Shown here: positions 31,222 to 40,251 of the stretch, piece after piece | Position numbering within the stretch: position 1 is the first letter of the stretch | Layout of the letters: each line of letters begins with the position of its first letter | Source of the DNA: Alphaproteobacteria bacterium | Lineage (GTDB): Bacteria > Pseudomonadota > Alphaproteobacteria > Rhodobacterales > Rhodobacteraceae | Assembly (NCBI GenBank): GCA_029289325.1 | Contig: JARFTV010000003.1 | Span: forward strand, 85,523 to 149,522 | Length of the DNA stretch: 64,000 bases | Direction: 5' to 3' | Program-made: the position numbers and the translations under genes | Notes under the pieces: generated by a model | The model's database searches: none | The model's input: only the letters and a program-made list of their open reading frames with translations | What the model was told of the DNA's origin: nothing

Positions 31222-32802
31222 TCAGCCGACCAGCTCGCCCCGCAGCGCCCGCTCCATCAGCGCCAGCGTCTCCTCGACACCGTAAAGCGCGATGAAGCCG
31301 CCAAAGCGCGGCCCGTCGGACGCTCCCAGCAGCACCTCGTACAGCGCCTTGAACCAGTCGCGCAGCGGTTCGAACCCATGCGCCTTGCCGACGGCAAAGA
31401 CCATCGACTGCAGCGCCTCGTCGTCCAGCCCGCCGTCCCAGGCCTTCAGCCGCGCGACCAGATCCTCCATCGCCACCCTCTCGTTGGGCGTCGGCAGCCG
31501 GAACTGGCGCGTCGGCGCGATCTTGTCCGCGAAATACCGCACCGCGAAGCCCGCCGCCGCGTCCAGATCGGGATGCGTCTCCGGGGAGGCTTCGGGCGCA
31601 TAACGCCGGATGAACTTCCACAGCCCCGCCGCATCCTTCGCCGCCGCCACCGAGGCGAGGTTCAGAAGCATCCCGAAGCTGACCACCATCTTCGATTCCG
31701 GCGGCTTGCCCCCGTGGATATGCCACACCGGATTGTTCACCTGCCCCACCACATCCTGCGTCGGATAAGCCTTCAGCTGCTGGTGATACTCATCCACCGC
31801 CCGCGGGATCACGTCCCACCACAGCCGCTTCGCCGTCTTGGGCTTCTGGTACATGAAGTAGGACAGGCTCTCGGTGGCCGCATAGGTCAGCCATTCGTCG
31901 ATCGTCAGGCCGTTGCCCTTGGACTTGGAAATCTTCTGCCCCGCCTCGTCGAGGAACAGCTCATAGGTGAAGTGGTTCGGCTTCCGCCCGCCCAGAACCT
32001 CGCAGATCCCGTCATAGATCGGCGTGTTGGTGGAATGGTCCTTGCCGTACATCTCGAAGTCCACATCCAGCGCCGCCCAGCGCGCGCCGAAATCGGGCTT
32101 CCACTGCAGCTTCACATGGCCGCCGGTGACCGGCACCGTCCACTCCCGCCCGTCCTCGTCGTCGAAGGTGATCGTCGCGTCCTTCGCATTGACCTCCTTC
32201 ATCGGCACATAGAGCACTCGCCCCGTTTCGGGATGGATCGGCAGGAAGCACGAATAGGTCTGCTGCCGCTCCTCGCGCAGCGACGCCAGCATGATCGCCA
32301 TGATCGCGTCATACCGCTCCGCCGCCAGCCGCAGCGTATCGTCGAACCGGCCCGACTTGTAGAACTCCGTGGCCGAGATGAACTCATACTCGAAGCCGAA
32401 CGTGTCCAGGAACCGCCGCAACATCGCGTTGTTGTGGTGGCCAAAGCTCTCGAACTCGCCATAGGGATCGGGGACCGAGGTCAGCGGCTTCTGCATGTGC
32501 TGACGCAGCATCTCCTGCTGCGGCACGTTCTCCGGCACCTTCCGCATTCCGTCCACGTCGTCCGAGAAACAGATCAGCCGCGTCGGAATGTCGCTGATGA
32601 TCTCGAAGGCCCGGCGGATCATCGTCGTCCGCGCCACTTCGCCGAAGGTCCCGATATGCGGCAGCCCCGACGGTCCGTAGCCCGTCTCGAACAGCACGTA
32701 ACCCTTTTCCGGGTCCTTCTTCTCATACCGTTTCAGGACCGCGCGGGCCTCTTCAAAGGGCCAGGCCTTCGAATTCATCGCCGCATCGCGCAGGGAGCTC
32801 AT
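31222..32802 (-). CDS. lysS: lysyl-tRNA synthetase, class I
   Basis: 526 residues of the archaeal-type class I LysRS, which charges tRNA-Lys using a Rossmann-fold catalytic domain. The HIGH-like motif is [13 protein letters not shown] (H49-G51) and the KMSKS-like motif is KISKS (290-294). Class I LysRS replaces the class II enzyme in many alphaproteobacteria including Rhodobacteraceae. Of two nearby ATGs, the one at 32802 is preferred: AGGAG is 8 bases upstream of it but almost touching the ATG at 32808. Confidence 0.95.
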   Translation of the reverse strand: MSSLRDAAMNSKAWPFEEARAVLKRYEKKDPEKGYVLFETGYGPSGLPHIGTFGEVARTTMIRRAFEIISDIPTRLICFSDDVDGMRKVPENVPQQEMLRQHMQKPLTSVPDPYGEFESFGHHNNAMLRRFLDTFGFEYEFISATEFYKSGRFDDTLRLAAERYDAIMAIMLASLREERQQTYSCFLPIHPETGRVLYVPMKEVNAKDATITFDDEDGREWTVPVTGGHVKLQWKPDFGARWAALDVDFEMYGKDHSTNTPIYDGICEVLGGRKPNHFTYELFLDEAGQKISKSKGNGLTIDEWLTYAATESLSYFMYQKPKTAKRLWWDVIPRAVDEYHQQLKAYPTQDVVGQVNNPVWHIHGGKPPESKMVVSFGMLLNLASVAAAKDAAGLWKFIRRYAPEASPETHPDLDAAAGFAVRYFADKIAPTRQFRLPTPNERVAMEDLVARLKAWDGGLDDEALQSMVFAVGKAHGFEPLRDWFKALYEVLLGASDGPRFGGFIALYGVEETLALMERALRGELVG

Positions 32803-32902
32803 GTCCATTCTCCTGAAACGCCGGATCATCCCGGCGCCCGTCCTCTATTGCCCCCCCGCCCCCCCGTCAATAATCTGCCGTCCAAACCCCCAGGAGCAGC
32901 AG

Positions 32903-33322
32903 ATGTCCGACACCTCCCCCATGTCCCCGCAAGACGCGCTGGTCGCCGTGATGGTCGCCTGCTCCGCCTCCGATCAGGACGTCCGCACGGCCGAGCTTGT
33001 CGCGATCACCCGCATGGTGAACCACATGCCGATCTTCGCCACCTATGACCCCGACCGCATCCGCCGCGTCAGCCGCATCGTCTTTGACCTGTTCGAAGAG
33101 GAAGACGGCCTCGATGCCCTTTTCGGCCTGATCCGCGAGGCCCTGCCCGAGCACCTGTTCGAAACCGCCTATGCGCTGGCCTGCGACGTGGTCACGGCGG
33201 ACGGCCGCCACTCCCAGGTGGAGCTTCGGATGCTGGAAGAGGTCCGCGAGGAGCTGAAGATCGACCGCCTCCACGCCGCCGCGATCGAATGGGGCGCACG
33301 GGTGCGGCACATGGTGGTGTAA
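32903..33322 (+). CDS. TerB-like helical protein
   Basis: 139 residues, all helical, with the tellurite-resistance TerB pattern: QDALVAVMVACSASDQDVRT near the start, and the acidic metal-site-like repeat ALACDVVTADGRHSQVELRM (about 95-115). TerB domains are linked to stress responses and membrane-associated metal sensing, but a stand-alone copy has no defined function. AGGAG precedes the ATG by 7 bases. Divergent from lysS. Confidence 0.75.
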   Translation: MSDTSPMSPQDALVAVMVACSASDQDVRTAELVAITRMVNHMPIFATYDPDRIRRVSRIVFDLFEEEDGLDALFGLIREALPEHLFETAYALACDVVTADGRHSQVELRMLEEVREELKIDRLHAAAIEWGARVRHMVV

Positions 33323-33705
33323 GACCCCTCCTCCGGCTCCGGATCTGATCCGGGGCCTCCCCCGTGCCGAGACAACCTATCACGTCCCCTCGCGGCTCCA
33401 GCGTCCCTGTGGGGGTGATTCCACCCGCCTGCGGCACACTGCGCTTCCCGGATCACCGACGACCTCACGCACTGACGGGAGGACTGCGCAATTGCCGTCC
33501 GCTGCCCAAAAAACATGCGGACCCGGTCAGACGAAACCGCCCTCCCTGCCAGAACCAATCACATTCAGATATTTTAGCGCCTTCCGTGCCGCATGGATCA
33601 ACAAGACGCTTGATCCGTTCTGAAAACCAGACACCCTTCGAGCTGCGGCATGACATTTTAAGATGCTGCGTTTGACGATTGTGTTTTCCGCTGCTGGTTT
33701 TTCCG
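33323..33705. other. 383-base non-coding gap with one inverted repeat
   Basis: No reading frame here looks like protein. The part from about 33490 to 33705 is less GC-rich than its surroundings. GGATCAA (33595-33601) and TTGATCC (33610-33616) form a dyad 90 bases upstream of the MFS gene and could be an operator. Confidence 0.35.
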
Positions 33706-34902
33706 ATGTCGATTGCTCCTGTCATTGCACGTCAAGGGCGCGTCGCCATATCGGCGCAGTTTCTGCTGAACGGGGCCATTCTCGGGTCCTGGGCACCGCA
33801 GATTCCTTTGCTCCTGCCACGCCACGGCATAACCGAGGGGGTGCTCGGCCTGCTGATCTTCGGCATGGGGATCGGGTCGATGATCTCCATGTTCCTCTCC
33901 GGTCGGCTTCTGGCAAGGTACGGATCGCGGGCCATCGTGCGCGTGACGGCGATTGGCTGCGCTCTGGCGCTGCCGGCAGCCGTGCTCGCGCCGGGACTGG
34001 CGCCCCTGGCGCTAGCCATGGCGGTGATGGGGGCAAGCATCGCCATGATGGATGTCGCAACCAATGCCAACGCCTTCGAACTGGAGCAGGCGACCGGACG
34101 GGCCATCCTGTCCTCCACCCACGGCTGCTGGAGTGTCGGCGGCTTCCTCGGCGGGGCCCTGGGCGGCGTCGGTATCGCGTCGCTTGGCAGCGAAGGCCAT
34201 GCGCTGGCGGTCTCGGCCCTGTCGCTTGCACTTGTGGCGCTGAGTTGGTCGTGGCTTGCCAGCGCACCCGTGACTGACCACGACGCCGAGACGGGGACAG
34301 GACCCGGCCTCTGGCGGCAAGGTTGGACGATCTACGTCATCGGGCTGATGGCCCTGCTGGCCTTCGTCCCGGAAAGCGCCGTGCTGGACTGGAGCGCGCT
34401 TTACCTTTCTGCCGATCACGGCGCGGGTGTGGCGCAATCGGGCATGGCCTTCGCGCTCTTTTCGGCCGCGATGGCGGCGATGCGGTTCTGCGGCGACGCG
34501 GTGCGCAACCGGGTGGGGGCGGTGCGGCTGCTGCGCCTCTCGGCTGTCCTGTCCGCCGCCGGTCTGACACTCGCGGCGCTGGCGCCTTCGGCGCTGCTGG
34601 TCACGGTCGGCTTTGCGATTACCGGCATCGGGCTGGCGAATATCGTGCCGATCCTGTTCTCCTCCGCCGGACAGCAAGGCGGCACCAACCCCGGAGCGGC
34701 GATCGCGGCGGTCTCGTTCATCGGCTACGGCGGGATGCTGGTGGCCCCGACCGTGATAGGTGTCAGTGCCGAACAGGTCGGCTTTCCCGCGATCTTCATC
34801 GCCCTTGCGGTCCTGTTGCTTGCCATTGCCGTCCTTGCCCCCGTCGTCGCAGCCTCGGGTGCTGGGGCGCGGGTGATCAGCAGCGCGGGCGAAACTGCCT
34901 GA
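33706..34902 (+). CDS. major facilitator superfamily transporter (YbjJ-like)
   Basis: 398 residues, about 12 membrane segments. FLLNGAILGSWAPQIPLLL, the A-type loop SGRLLARYGSRAIVR (about 62-76) and AIMMDVATNANAFELEQ place it with YbjJ-type permeases, as does the MFS at 7468-8613, but the two are not close copies. The ATG at 33706 was chosen because it opens the conserved N-terminal helix; a TTG nine codons upstream is in frame. No good ribosome-binding site precedes either. Substrate unknown. Confidence 0.78.
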   Translation: MSIAPVIARQGRVAISAQFLLNGAILGSWAPQIPLLLPRHGITEGVLGLLIFGMGIGSMISMFLSGRLLARYGSRAIVRVTAIGCALALPAAVLAPGLAPLALAMAVMGASIAMMDVATNANAFELEQATGRAILSSTHGCWSVGGFLGGALGGVGIASLGSEGHALAVSALSLALVALSWSWLASAPVTDHDAETGTGPGLWRQGWTIYVIGLMALLAFVPESAVLDWSALYLSADHGAGVAQSGMAFALFSAAMAAMRFCGDAVRNRVGAVRLLRLSAVLSAAGLTLAALAPSALLVTVGFAITGIGLANIVPILFSSAGQQGGTNPGAAIAAVSFIGYGGMLVAPTVIGVSAEQVGFPAIFIALAVLLLAIAVLAPVVAASGAGARVISSAGETA

Positions 34903-34980
34903 AGTCCTGCAACTCGCGCCGGGAACGGTCAGCCCTGACGGGCAGAAGGTCGCGGAAGGCCCCTGACCCACGGCTGCGGC

Positions 34981-35057
34981 CACCTTAACAAATCCTTACC
35001 GACCACAGCAATTATCAAGCAATATCATAATCTTGGCTCAATCCGTCCACCGTGGAC
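34981..35057. repeat. dispersed element, family B copy 2 (decayed)
   Basis: The palindrome core GTCCAC-C-GTGGAC (35045-35057) borders an AT-rich arm (34981-35040) with the shared order CCTTAAC, CCTTACCGACCAC and ATCATAAT. It lies between the stop codons of the MFS gene and dacB, oriented as the copy at 62011-62094. Confidence 0.5.
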
Positions 35058-35076
35058 ACAAGGCCCTCCGGAGGGC

Positions 35077-36540
35077 TCACCCATAGGCCCCCGCCCAGCG
35101 GCTGATCAGCTGCCCCTGCAGCCGCCGCGCCCGGTTGGCCCAGGATTTGCCCCCCTCCGGCCCCTCCCGCAGCTCGACCGGCACCGCATCGCGCCGCGCC
35201 GGGTCGCCCGAGAAGATCGCGAAAACCAGCTCCCTCCCGCCCGGCGGAACCACATGCCCCGCCAGCCCGGAGACGAAGTTCAGCGTCCCCGACTTCGCCA
35301 GCACCTTCACCGGATGTTTCTCGATCACCTTCCCCTGGTCGTCCTTCATGCCGACGTCGCGCAGGATCGCCTTCAGCCCGCGCCCCTCCGCCTCGGCCCT
35401 GACCAGCACCCGCGCCATCCCCGAGGCCGTCACCCGGCTCGCCCCGCCAAGGCCGGAGTGATCCCGCAGGTCCATCGTGACCCCGAAGCTCTCCCGCACC
35501 CAGTCCGACATCGCCCGCCCCGAAGCCGCCAACCCCCCAGAGCGTGAGGCCGTCAGCCCCACACATTCCGCCGTCAGGTTGGTCGAGAACCGCAGCATGT
35601 CCCGCAGCACCTCGGGCAGCGGCGCGCTTTCAGCCCGGCCCAGTTCCACGCCCGAGGGCAGCGCCGCCACCCGCTCGCCCGCCTCCAGCCGGATCCCCTG
35701 CGCCCGGGCCAGCGTGCGGAACACCTCCGCCACATAGCGACCCGGATCGCGGACCGGCAGCCAGCGGCTTCCCCCCTTGCCCAGCGCCGAGGTGGCGACG
35801 GTCCATTCCTCGACCTGCCCCCGGGCATAGGTGAAGACCGGCGCCTCGCGCGACCGGATTCCGACGCGGACCATGCCCACCTCGGGCACGAAGCGCTGGC
35901 CCCGCGCGTCCACCGCCACCTGCCAGTCGCTCCCGGCCCGCTTCCATTCGAAATGCACCCGGTTGAAATTCAGGCACAGACCGGAGACGGCGGCGTTGTA
36001 GCCGACATGGGCCGGCTGGTCCTCGGCGATCCCCTCCAGCCGCGGCAGCGCGCCGTCCCAGTAGAGGAACCGCCCCGTCGCCCCCTTCACCCCGTCCCGG
36101 GCCAGCCGCGCCACAAGGTCGCCAAGCTGGTCGGTCTGCAAGGTCGGGTCCCCCCCGCCCACCAGCACCAGATCGCCCTGAACCACGCCCTGCGACACCG
36201 GCCCCGTCGCCAGCACCCGCGTCGCAAAGCGGAAACGCGGCCCCAGCTTCTCCAGCGCGTAAAGCGCGGTCACGGCCTTCGCCACGCTTGCTGGCGGCAG
36301 GGCAAGGTCGGGCTCGCGCGCGTCGAGCACGGCGCCGGTCCTGGCATCGGCCACGACAAAGCCCACCGCACCGCCAAGTTTCGCCGCCGCGATCAGCGCC
36401 TCGGCATCGCTGGCCGCCGGACGATCGACCGGCCGCCCCGCGCGCGGCTTCGGGCGCGGTGAGGTGACCAGCCCCTCCCCCCAGACCGGCACCGCCGCGC
36501 CCGCCAGAAGCCCGCCCAGAACAAACCGTCGCGTGATCAC
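35077..36540 (-). CDS. dacB: D-alanyl-D-alanine carboxypeptidase/endopeptidase (PBP4, DacB type)
   Basis: 487 residues beginning with GTG at 36540, eight bases after GGAGG. The N-terminus ITRRFVLGGLLAGAAVPVWG is a signal with a twin-arginine pattern. The class C penicillin-binding protein motifs are present: SVAK (S85, K88), STN in RFSTNL (about 306) and KSG in LAKSGTLNF (about 421). PBP4 enzymes trim or cut peptidoglycan cross-links in the periplasm. The next gene on the same strand, read before it, is nadD (79-base gap). Confidence 0.92.
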   Translation of the reverse strand: MITRRFVLGGLLAGAAVPVWGEGLVTSPRPKPRAGRPVDRPAASDAEALIAAAKLGGAVGFVVADARTGAVLDAREPDLALPPASVAKAVTALYALEKLGPRFRFATRVLATGPVSQGVVQGDLVLVGGGDPTLQTDQLGDLVARLARDGVKGATGRFLYWDGALPRLEGIAEDQPAHVGYNAAVSGLCLNFNRVHFEWKRAGSDWQVAVDARGQRFVPEVGMVRVGIRSREAPVFTYARGQVEEWTVATSALGKGGSRWLPVRDPGRYVAEVFRTLARAQGIRLEAGERVAALPSGVELGRAESAPLPEVLRDMLRFSTNLTAECVGLTASRSGGLAASGRAMSDWVRESFGVTMDLRDHSGLGGASRVTASGMARVLVRAEAEGRGLKAILRDVGMKDDQGKVIEKHPVKVLAKSGTLNFVSGLAGHVVPPGGRELVFAIFSGDPARRDAVPVELREGPEGGKSWANRARRLQGQLISRWAGAYG

Positions 36541-36619
36541 GTCAAAGCCCTCCCGCCGTTTCCATGGTGATAGACCCGGGAAGACCGATTCCACCAGTCC
36601 GGCAAGGCCGGAATGGAGG

Positions 36620-37234
36620 TCACGAGCGCGTCACACCGCCCGGTCCCCAGCCGCCACGCGCCCGGATCGCCGTCGAGGAGGCGTCGTTCATCGGCAGGTT
36701 CACGAAGGCCCAGACCGGAGGCTTGCGGCCCCTCAGGTTCTCACCCCGCTTGGTCTGGTGCACCCGGAAGGCCCGCGCCGCGACCGAGCTTCGGGCCTTC
36801 ACGCCAAGCCCCGGCCGCGCCAGCACCCCCACCGCGACCGCGCGCAGGATATCGCGCCAGCGGCCCCAGCGATGGAACTGGGACAGGTTGTCGGCTCCCA
36901 TCAGCCAGACGAAGGTGACACCGGGATAAAGCGCCTGAAGCCGGGTGACCGTGTCGATGGTCGCGCGGGTGCCAAGCCGGACCTCAAGCGCGGTGATCTT
37001 CACTTTCGGATGCTGCATCACCCGCCGCGCCTGGGCCAGACGGTCGGCAAGCGGCGCGGGCTGGCGGGCCTTGAGCGGATTGCCCGGCGTGACCAGCCAC
37101 CAGACCTGATCCAGTCCCATCCGCTTCAGCGCCTCGCAGGTGATGTGGACATGGCCTTCATGCGCGGGATCGAAGGACCCGCCCAGAAGGCCCACCACCA
37201 TGCCCCGGCTGGCCACCGGAAATCCCTGCCGCAT
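36620..37234 (-). CDS. nadD: nicotinate-nucleotide adenylyltransferase
   Basis: 204 residues. It makes nicotinic acid adenine dinucleotide from NaMN and ATP in NAD synthesis. [14 protein letters not shown] (about 18-31) is the HxGH-type nucleotidyl-transferase motif, and [13 protein letters not shown] near the C-terminus is the ISSTxIR-like second motif. An internal ATG at the 12th codon ([12 protein letters not shown]) could be the true start, since the first 11 residues lie outside the conserved fold. Confidence 0.93.
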   Translation of the reverse strand: MRQGFPVASRGMVVGLLGGSFDPAHEGHVHITCEALKRMGLDQVWWLVTPGNPLKARQPAPLADRLAQARRVMQHPKVKITALEVRLGTRATIDTVTRLQALYPGVTFVWLMGADNLSQFHRWGRWRDILRAVAVGVLARPGLGVKARSSVAARAFRVHQTKRGENLRGRKPPVWAFVNLPMNDASSTAIRARGGWGPGGVTRS

Positions 37235-37306
37235 GAAACGCTTCCTCTCCCGCGCGGGCCACTTGACCGCAAAGCCCGGGAATTGACAATGCCAGCCCGC
37301 GAAAGC

Positions 37307-37334
37307 GTAGGGTGGGCGATATCGCCCACCCTAC
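37307..37334. repeat. dispersed palindrome, family A copy 2
   Basis: Perfect palindrome with GTAGGGTGGGC/GCCCACCCTAC arms and a GATATC centre, identical over all 28 bases to 60391-60418. A separate dyad ACCGGAATC (37354-37362)/GATTCCGGT (37384-37392) follows. Located between the start of nadD and the end of the exported protein at 37423. Confidence 0.8.
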
Positions 37335-37422
37335 CATCGTGCTTCACTGGACCACCGGAATCACGATCGCCCTTGCCCGGGACGATTCCGGTGCGAGGGC
37401 CCCGTTCCTGCGCAGGCCCGCC

Positions 37423-37989
37423 TTAGCCGCATTTCATGTAATCGCGCAGCACCCGTTTCCAGGCGGCATCGGGCCGGAAGCCCTTCACCAGCCCATCGCC
37501 GCCGCCACCGACAAAGGCCCCCATCCCGTGCCGCACCATCCAGGCCGGGTCATGCGCCGGCCGCCTCGCCGCCTTGACGGTCTTGCAGAAGGCCCGGTGT
37601 CGCGCCCCGCCGGTGCCGCCAAACCGCTCCATCGCGGCCTGCATCTTCGCCTGGCCGCCGCGGGGCAGGCTTTCAGTCACCTGCATCGACAGCACATCCT
37701 CGGCCTGATGCGCGCTGATGTCCGCGACCCTCTGGATGTCATAGACCGCGCGGAGCTGCATAAGGATGTACAACTCCACCGCCTCGTCCCAGCGCCCGGC
37801 TTTCGCGCAGGCCCGCACCCCAAGGCCAAGGTCGGGCGGCGAGAGCTCCGGCCCCGCCTTTGCCACCGCGATGCAGCCCGGATCCACCCGCGCCGCCAGA
37901 TTTCCCGCCGCCTCGCGGTTCGTCACCTGCGCCGCGCCCGCCCCCGCGCCCAGCATCAGGGCCAGCCCCACCGCCATCGCAATCCGCAT
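37423..37989 (-). CDS. exported protein of unknown function
   Basis: 188 residues with a signal peptide (MRIAMAVGLALMLGAGAGA, cut before AQV). The mature protein is helical, with VDPGCIAVAKAGPELSP, GVRACAKAGRWDEAVELYIL (tetratricopeptide-like) and a C-terminal KGFRPDAAWKRVLRDYMKCG. Four cysteines are spread along it. I do not recognise the family. GGAGGAGGG lies upstream of the ATG at 37989. Divergent from ettA. Confidence 0.68.
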   Translation of the reverse strand: MRIAMAVGLALMLGAGAGAAQVTNREAAGNLAARVDPGCIAVAKAGPELSPPDLGLGVRACAKAGRWDEAVELYILMQLRAVYDIQRVADISAHQAEDVLSMQVTESLPRGGQAKMQAAMERFGGTGGARHRAFCKTVKAARRPAHDPAWMVRHGMGAFVGGGGDGLVKGFRPDAAWKRVLRDYMKCG

Positions 37990-38132
37990 CGCCCTCCTCC
38001 GTTCCATCGAGGCCGCCAGCCAAGCCCGGGGCGCCGCCCCGTGCCAAGTCCGGTTCTCCCCACCCTGCCCGTTGCAGCGCCGCCCCTTCATCGCTACATA
38101 CGCGCCAACCCCGGAAATCAGGAACCCGAGCC

Positions 38133-39788
38133 ATGGCCAGCTATCAATACGTCTATCACATGGAGAACGTCTCCAAGACCTACCCCGGCGGCAAGAAGTG
38201 TTTCGAGAACATCCATCTCAACTTCCTGCCCGGCGTGAAGATCGGCGTGGTCGGCGTCAACGGCGCGGGGAAATCCACGCTGCTCAAGATCATGGCCGGC
38301 ATCGACAAGGACTTCAAAGGCGAGGCCTGGGCCGCGAAGGGCGCCAAGGTGGGCTATCTCGCGCAGGAGCCGCAGCTTGACCCGACCCTCGACGTCAAGG
38401 GCAACGTGATGCTGGGCGTCGCCGACAAGCAGGCGATCCTGGATCGCTACAACGAACTGGCGGTGAACTACTCGGACGAGACGGCGGACGAGATGGCGGC
38501 GCTTCAGGACAAGATCGACGCCGAGAACCTGTGGGAGCTTGAGGCGACCGTCGGCGTGGCGATGGACGCGTTGCGCTGCCCGCCGGACGATGCCGACGTC
38601 ACCACTCTGTCGGGCGGCGAACGTCGCCGGGTCGCGCTGTGCCGGCTGCTGCTGGAAAAGCCCGACATGCTGCTCTTGGACGAACCGACCAACCACCTGG
38701 ACGCGGAATCCATCGCCTGGCTGCAAAAGCACCTGATCGACTACAAGGGCACGATCCTGATCGTGACCCACGACCGCTATTTCCTGGACGACATCACCGG
38801 CTGGATCCTCGAACTCGACCGCGGCCGCGGCATCCCCTACGAGGGCAACTATTCCGCCTGGTTGGATCAGAAGGCCAAGCGGATGGCGCAGGAAGCGCGT
38901 GAGGACAAGTCCAAGCAGAAGGCGCTGGAAAAGGAACTGGAGTGGATCCGCTCTGGCGCCAAGGCGCGTCAGGCGAAGGGCAAGGCCCGGATCGCCCGCT
39001 ACAACGAGATGGCCGGCCAGACCGTGCTGGAACGTGCGACCACCGCGCAGATCATCATCCCGAACGGCGAACGCCTCGGCAACAAGGTGATCGAAGTCGA
39101 GGGCCTGAAGAAGGCGATGGGCGACAAGCTTCTGATCGAGGATCTGTCCTTCACCGTGCCGCCGGGTGCCATCGTCGGCGTGATCGGCCCGAACGGCGCC
39201 GGCAAGTCCACGCTGTTCCGCATGATCACCGGGCAGGAGCAGCCCGACGCCGGGACGATCAAGCTGGGCGAGACGGTGAAGCTGGCCTATGTCGACCAGT
39301 CGCGTGACGCTCTCGACCCGAACAAGAACGTCTGGGAGGAAATCTCCGGCGGGGCCGAGATCATCCACCTGGGCGACATGCAGATGAACAGCCGTGTGTA
39401 CACGGGCGCGTTCAACTTCAAGGGCACCGACCAGCAGAAGAAGGTCGGCCTTCTGTCGGGCGGGGAACGCAACCGCGTCCACATGGCCAAGCTGTTGAAA
39501 TCGGGCGGAAACGTGCTGCTGCTCGACGAACCGACCAACGACCTGGACGTGGAAACGCTGCAGGCGCTCGAAGCCGCCATCGAGGATTTCGCCGGCTGCG
39601 CGATCATCATCAGCCACGACCGCTTCTTCCTTGACCGGCTTTGCACCCACATCCTCGCCTTCGAGGGCGACGCCCATGTGGAATGGTTCGAGGGCAACTT
39701 CCAGGCCTATGAGGAAGACAAGGTTCGCCGCCTCGGCCCTGACGCGCTGGAGCCGAAGCGGGTCAAGTACAAGCGCTTCGCGCGCTAA
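38133..39788 (+). CDS. ettA: energy-dependent translational throttle protein EttA (ABC-F ATPase)
   Basis: 551 residues with two ABC domains and no membrane part. Walker A motifs are GVNGAGKST (about 42) and GPNGAGKST (about 354), signatures LSGGERRR and LSGGERNR, and Walker B LLLDEPTNHLD and LLLDEPTNDLD. The linker contains the ABC-F arm and KAKRMAQEAREDKSKQ. EttA binds the ribosomal E site and slows initiation when ADP is high. The sequence YQYVYHMENVSKTYPGGKK at the start is characteristic. Followed by a strong hairpin. Confidence 0.95.
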   Translation: MASYQYVYHMENVSKTYPGGKKCFENIHLNFLPGVKIGVVGVNGAGKSTLLKIMAGIDKDFKGEAWAAKGAKVGYLAQEPQLDPTLDVKGNVMLGVADKQAILDRYNELAVNYSDETADEMAALQDKIDAENLWELEATVGVAMDALRCPPDDADVTTLSGGERRRVALCRLLLEKPDMLLLDEPTNHLDAESIAWLQKHLIDYKGTILIVTHDRYFLDDITGWILELDRGRGIPYEGNYSAWLDQKAKRMAQEAREDKSKQKALEKELEWIRSGAKARQAKGKARIARYNEMAGQTVLERATTAQIIIPNGERLGNKVIEVEGLKKAMGDKLLIEDLSFTVPPGAIVGVIGPNGAGKSTLFRMITGQEQPDAGTIKLGETVKLAYVDQSRDALDPNKNVWEEISGGAEIIHLGDMQMNSRVYTGAFNFKGTDQQKKVGLLSGGERNRVHMAKLLKSGGNVLLLDEPTNDLDVETLQALEAAIEDFAGCAIIISHDRFFLDRLCTHILAFEGDAHVEWFEGNFQAYEEDKVRRLGPDALEPKRVKYKRFAR

Positions 39789-39791
39789 GGC

Positions 39792-39818
39792 GCAGGGTGG
39801 GGTTCAGCCCCACCCTGC
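39792..39818 (+). terminator. hairpin after ettA
   Basis: Perfect 11-base arms GCAGGGTGGGG (39792-39802) and CCCCACCCTGC (39808-39818), beginning 4 bases after the ettA stop codon. No clear T-run follows. Confidence 0.7.
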
Positions 39819-39838
39819 CTCCCCCCGACCGGGACTCT

Positions 39839-39864
39839 GGAACCAACCGCCCGAGACAGGCGTT
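39839..39864 (+). promoter_or_regulatory. EcfG-type promoter GGAAC-N17-CGTT for the DUF3309 gene
   Basis: GGAAC (39839-39843), a 17-base spacer and CGTT (39861-39864), 50 bases before the ATG at 39915. Exact match to the EcfG consensus. Confidence 0.62.
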
Positions 39865-39914
39865 TCTTCGCCGACCGGGGCCACTCCGGCCCCCTTCAGC
39901 GAAAGGCGCATCTC

Positions 39915-40073
39915 ATGACGGTCGGCACAATTCTCCTCATCATCCTGATCCTCGTCCTGATCGGAGCGCTTCCGACCTGGGGCTATTCCAGCACCTGGGG
40001 CTACGGGCCCTCGGGCGTGGTCGGGGTGATCGTCATCATCCTGCTGATCCTGGTTCTCACCGGCCGGATCTGA
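39915..40073 (+). CDS. DUF3309 small membrane protein (52 aa)
   Basis: 52 residues: MTVGTILLIILILVLIGALP, then TWGYSSTWGYGPSG, then a second hydrophobic run GVVGVIVIILLILVLTGRI. This is the DUF3309 pattern: two membrane segments joined by a Trp/Tyr/Gly loop. The family is widespread in alpha- and betaproteobacteria with no known function. A perfect GGAAC-N17-CGTT promoter lies 50 bases upstream, and the next tiny gene has its own, so this is probably a general-stress gene. Confidence 0.85.
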   Translation: MTVGTILLIILILVLIGALPTWGYSSTWGYGPSGVVGVIVIILLILVLTGRI

Positions 40074-40081
40074 CCCGGACG

Positions 40082-40107
40082 GGAACCCCGCCCCTTCAGG
40101 CGACGTT
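40082..40107 (+). promoter_or_regulatory. EcfG-type promoter GGAAC-N17-CGTT for the 25-residue gene
   Basis: GGAAC (40082-40086), a 17-base spacer and CGTT (40104-40107), 33 bases before the ATG at 40141. It begins 9 bases after the DUF3309 stop codon, so the two neighbouring genes each carry the same promoter type. Confidence 0.65.
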
Positions 40108-40140
40108 ACCGAGGCAAGCAACCATCCGAAGGAGAACCCA

Positions 40141-40218
40141 ATGAAAGGCGCCCTCGCCTGGCTGATCGGGATTCCGATCCCGATCATCATCATTCTCTAC
40201 CTGCTCGACGTCTTCTGA
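40141..40218 (+). CDS. 25-residue hydrophobic membrane peptide
   Basis: The reading frame encodes MKGALAWLIGIPIPIIIILY followed by LLDVF. A perfect AAGGAGAA ribosome-binding site lies 6 bases before the ATG. One membrane segment with an IPIPIIIIL core makes up nearly the whole peptide. Short proteins with this IGIPIPI pattern recur in alphaproteobacteria. Its own EcfG-type promoter 33 bases upstream and the strong ribosome-binding site argue that it is a real gene. Function unknown; it may work with the DUF3309 protein. Confidence 0.78.
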   Translation: MKGALAWLIGIPIPIIIILYLLDVF

Positions 40219-40251
40219 CGTCTCCCCCGGGCGGCCGTCGGCGGCCCGGGG

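Noticed and set aside
33364-33675. Possible small gene in the gap upstream of the second MFS gene
   Set aside because: No ribosome-binding site, no domain, and composition unlike neighbours; described as non-coding.
35045-35057. GTCCAC-C-GTGGAC as a parS site for the ParA at 40252
   Set aside because: parS sites have a CACGTG centre flanked by GTT/AAC-like arms; this core has an odd base at its centre and different flanks, and no ParB gene is nearby.
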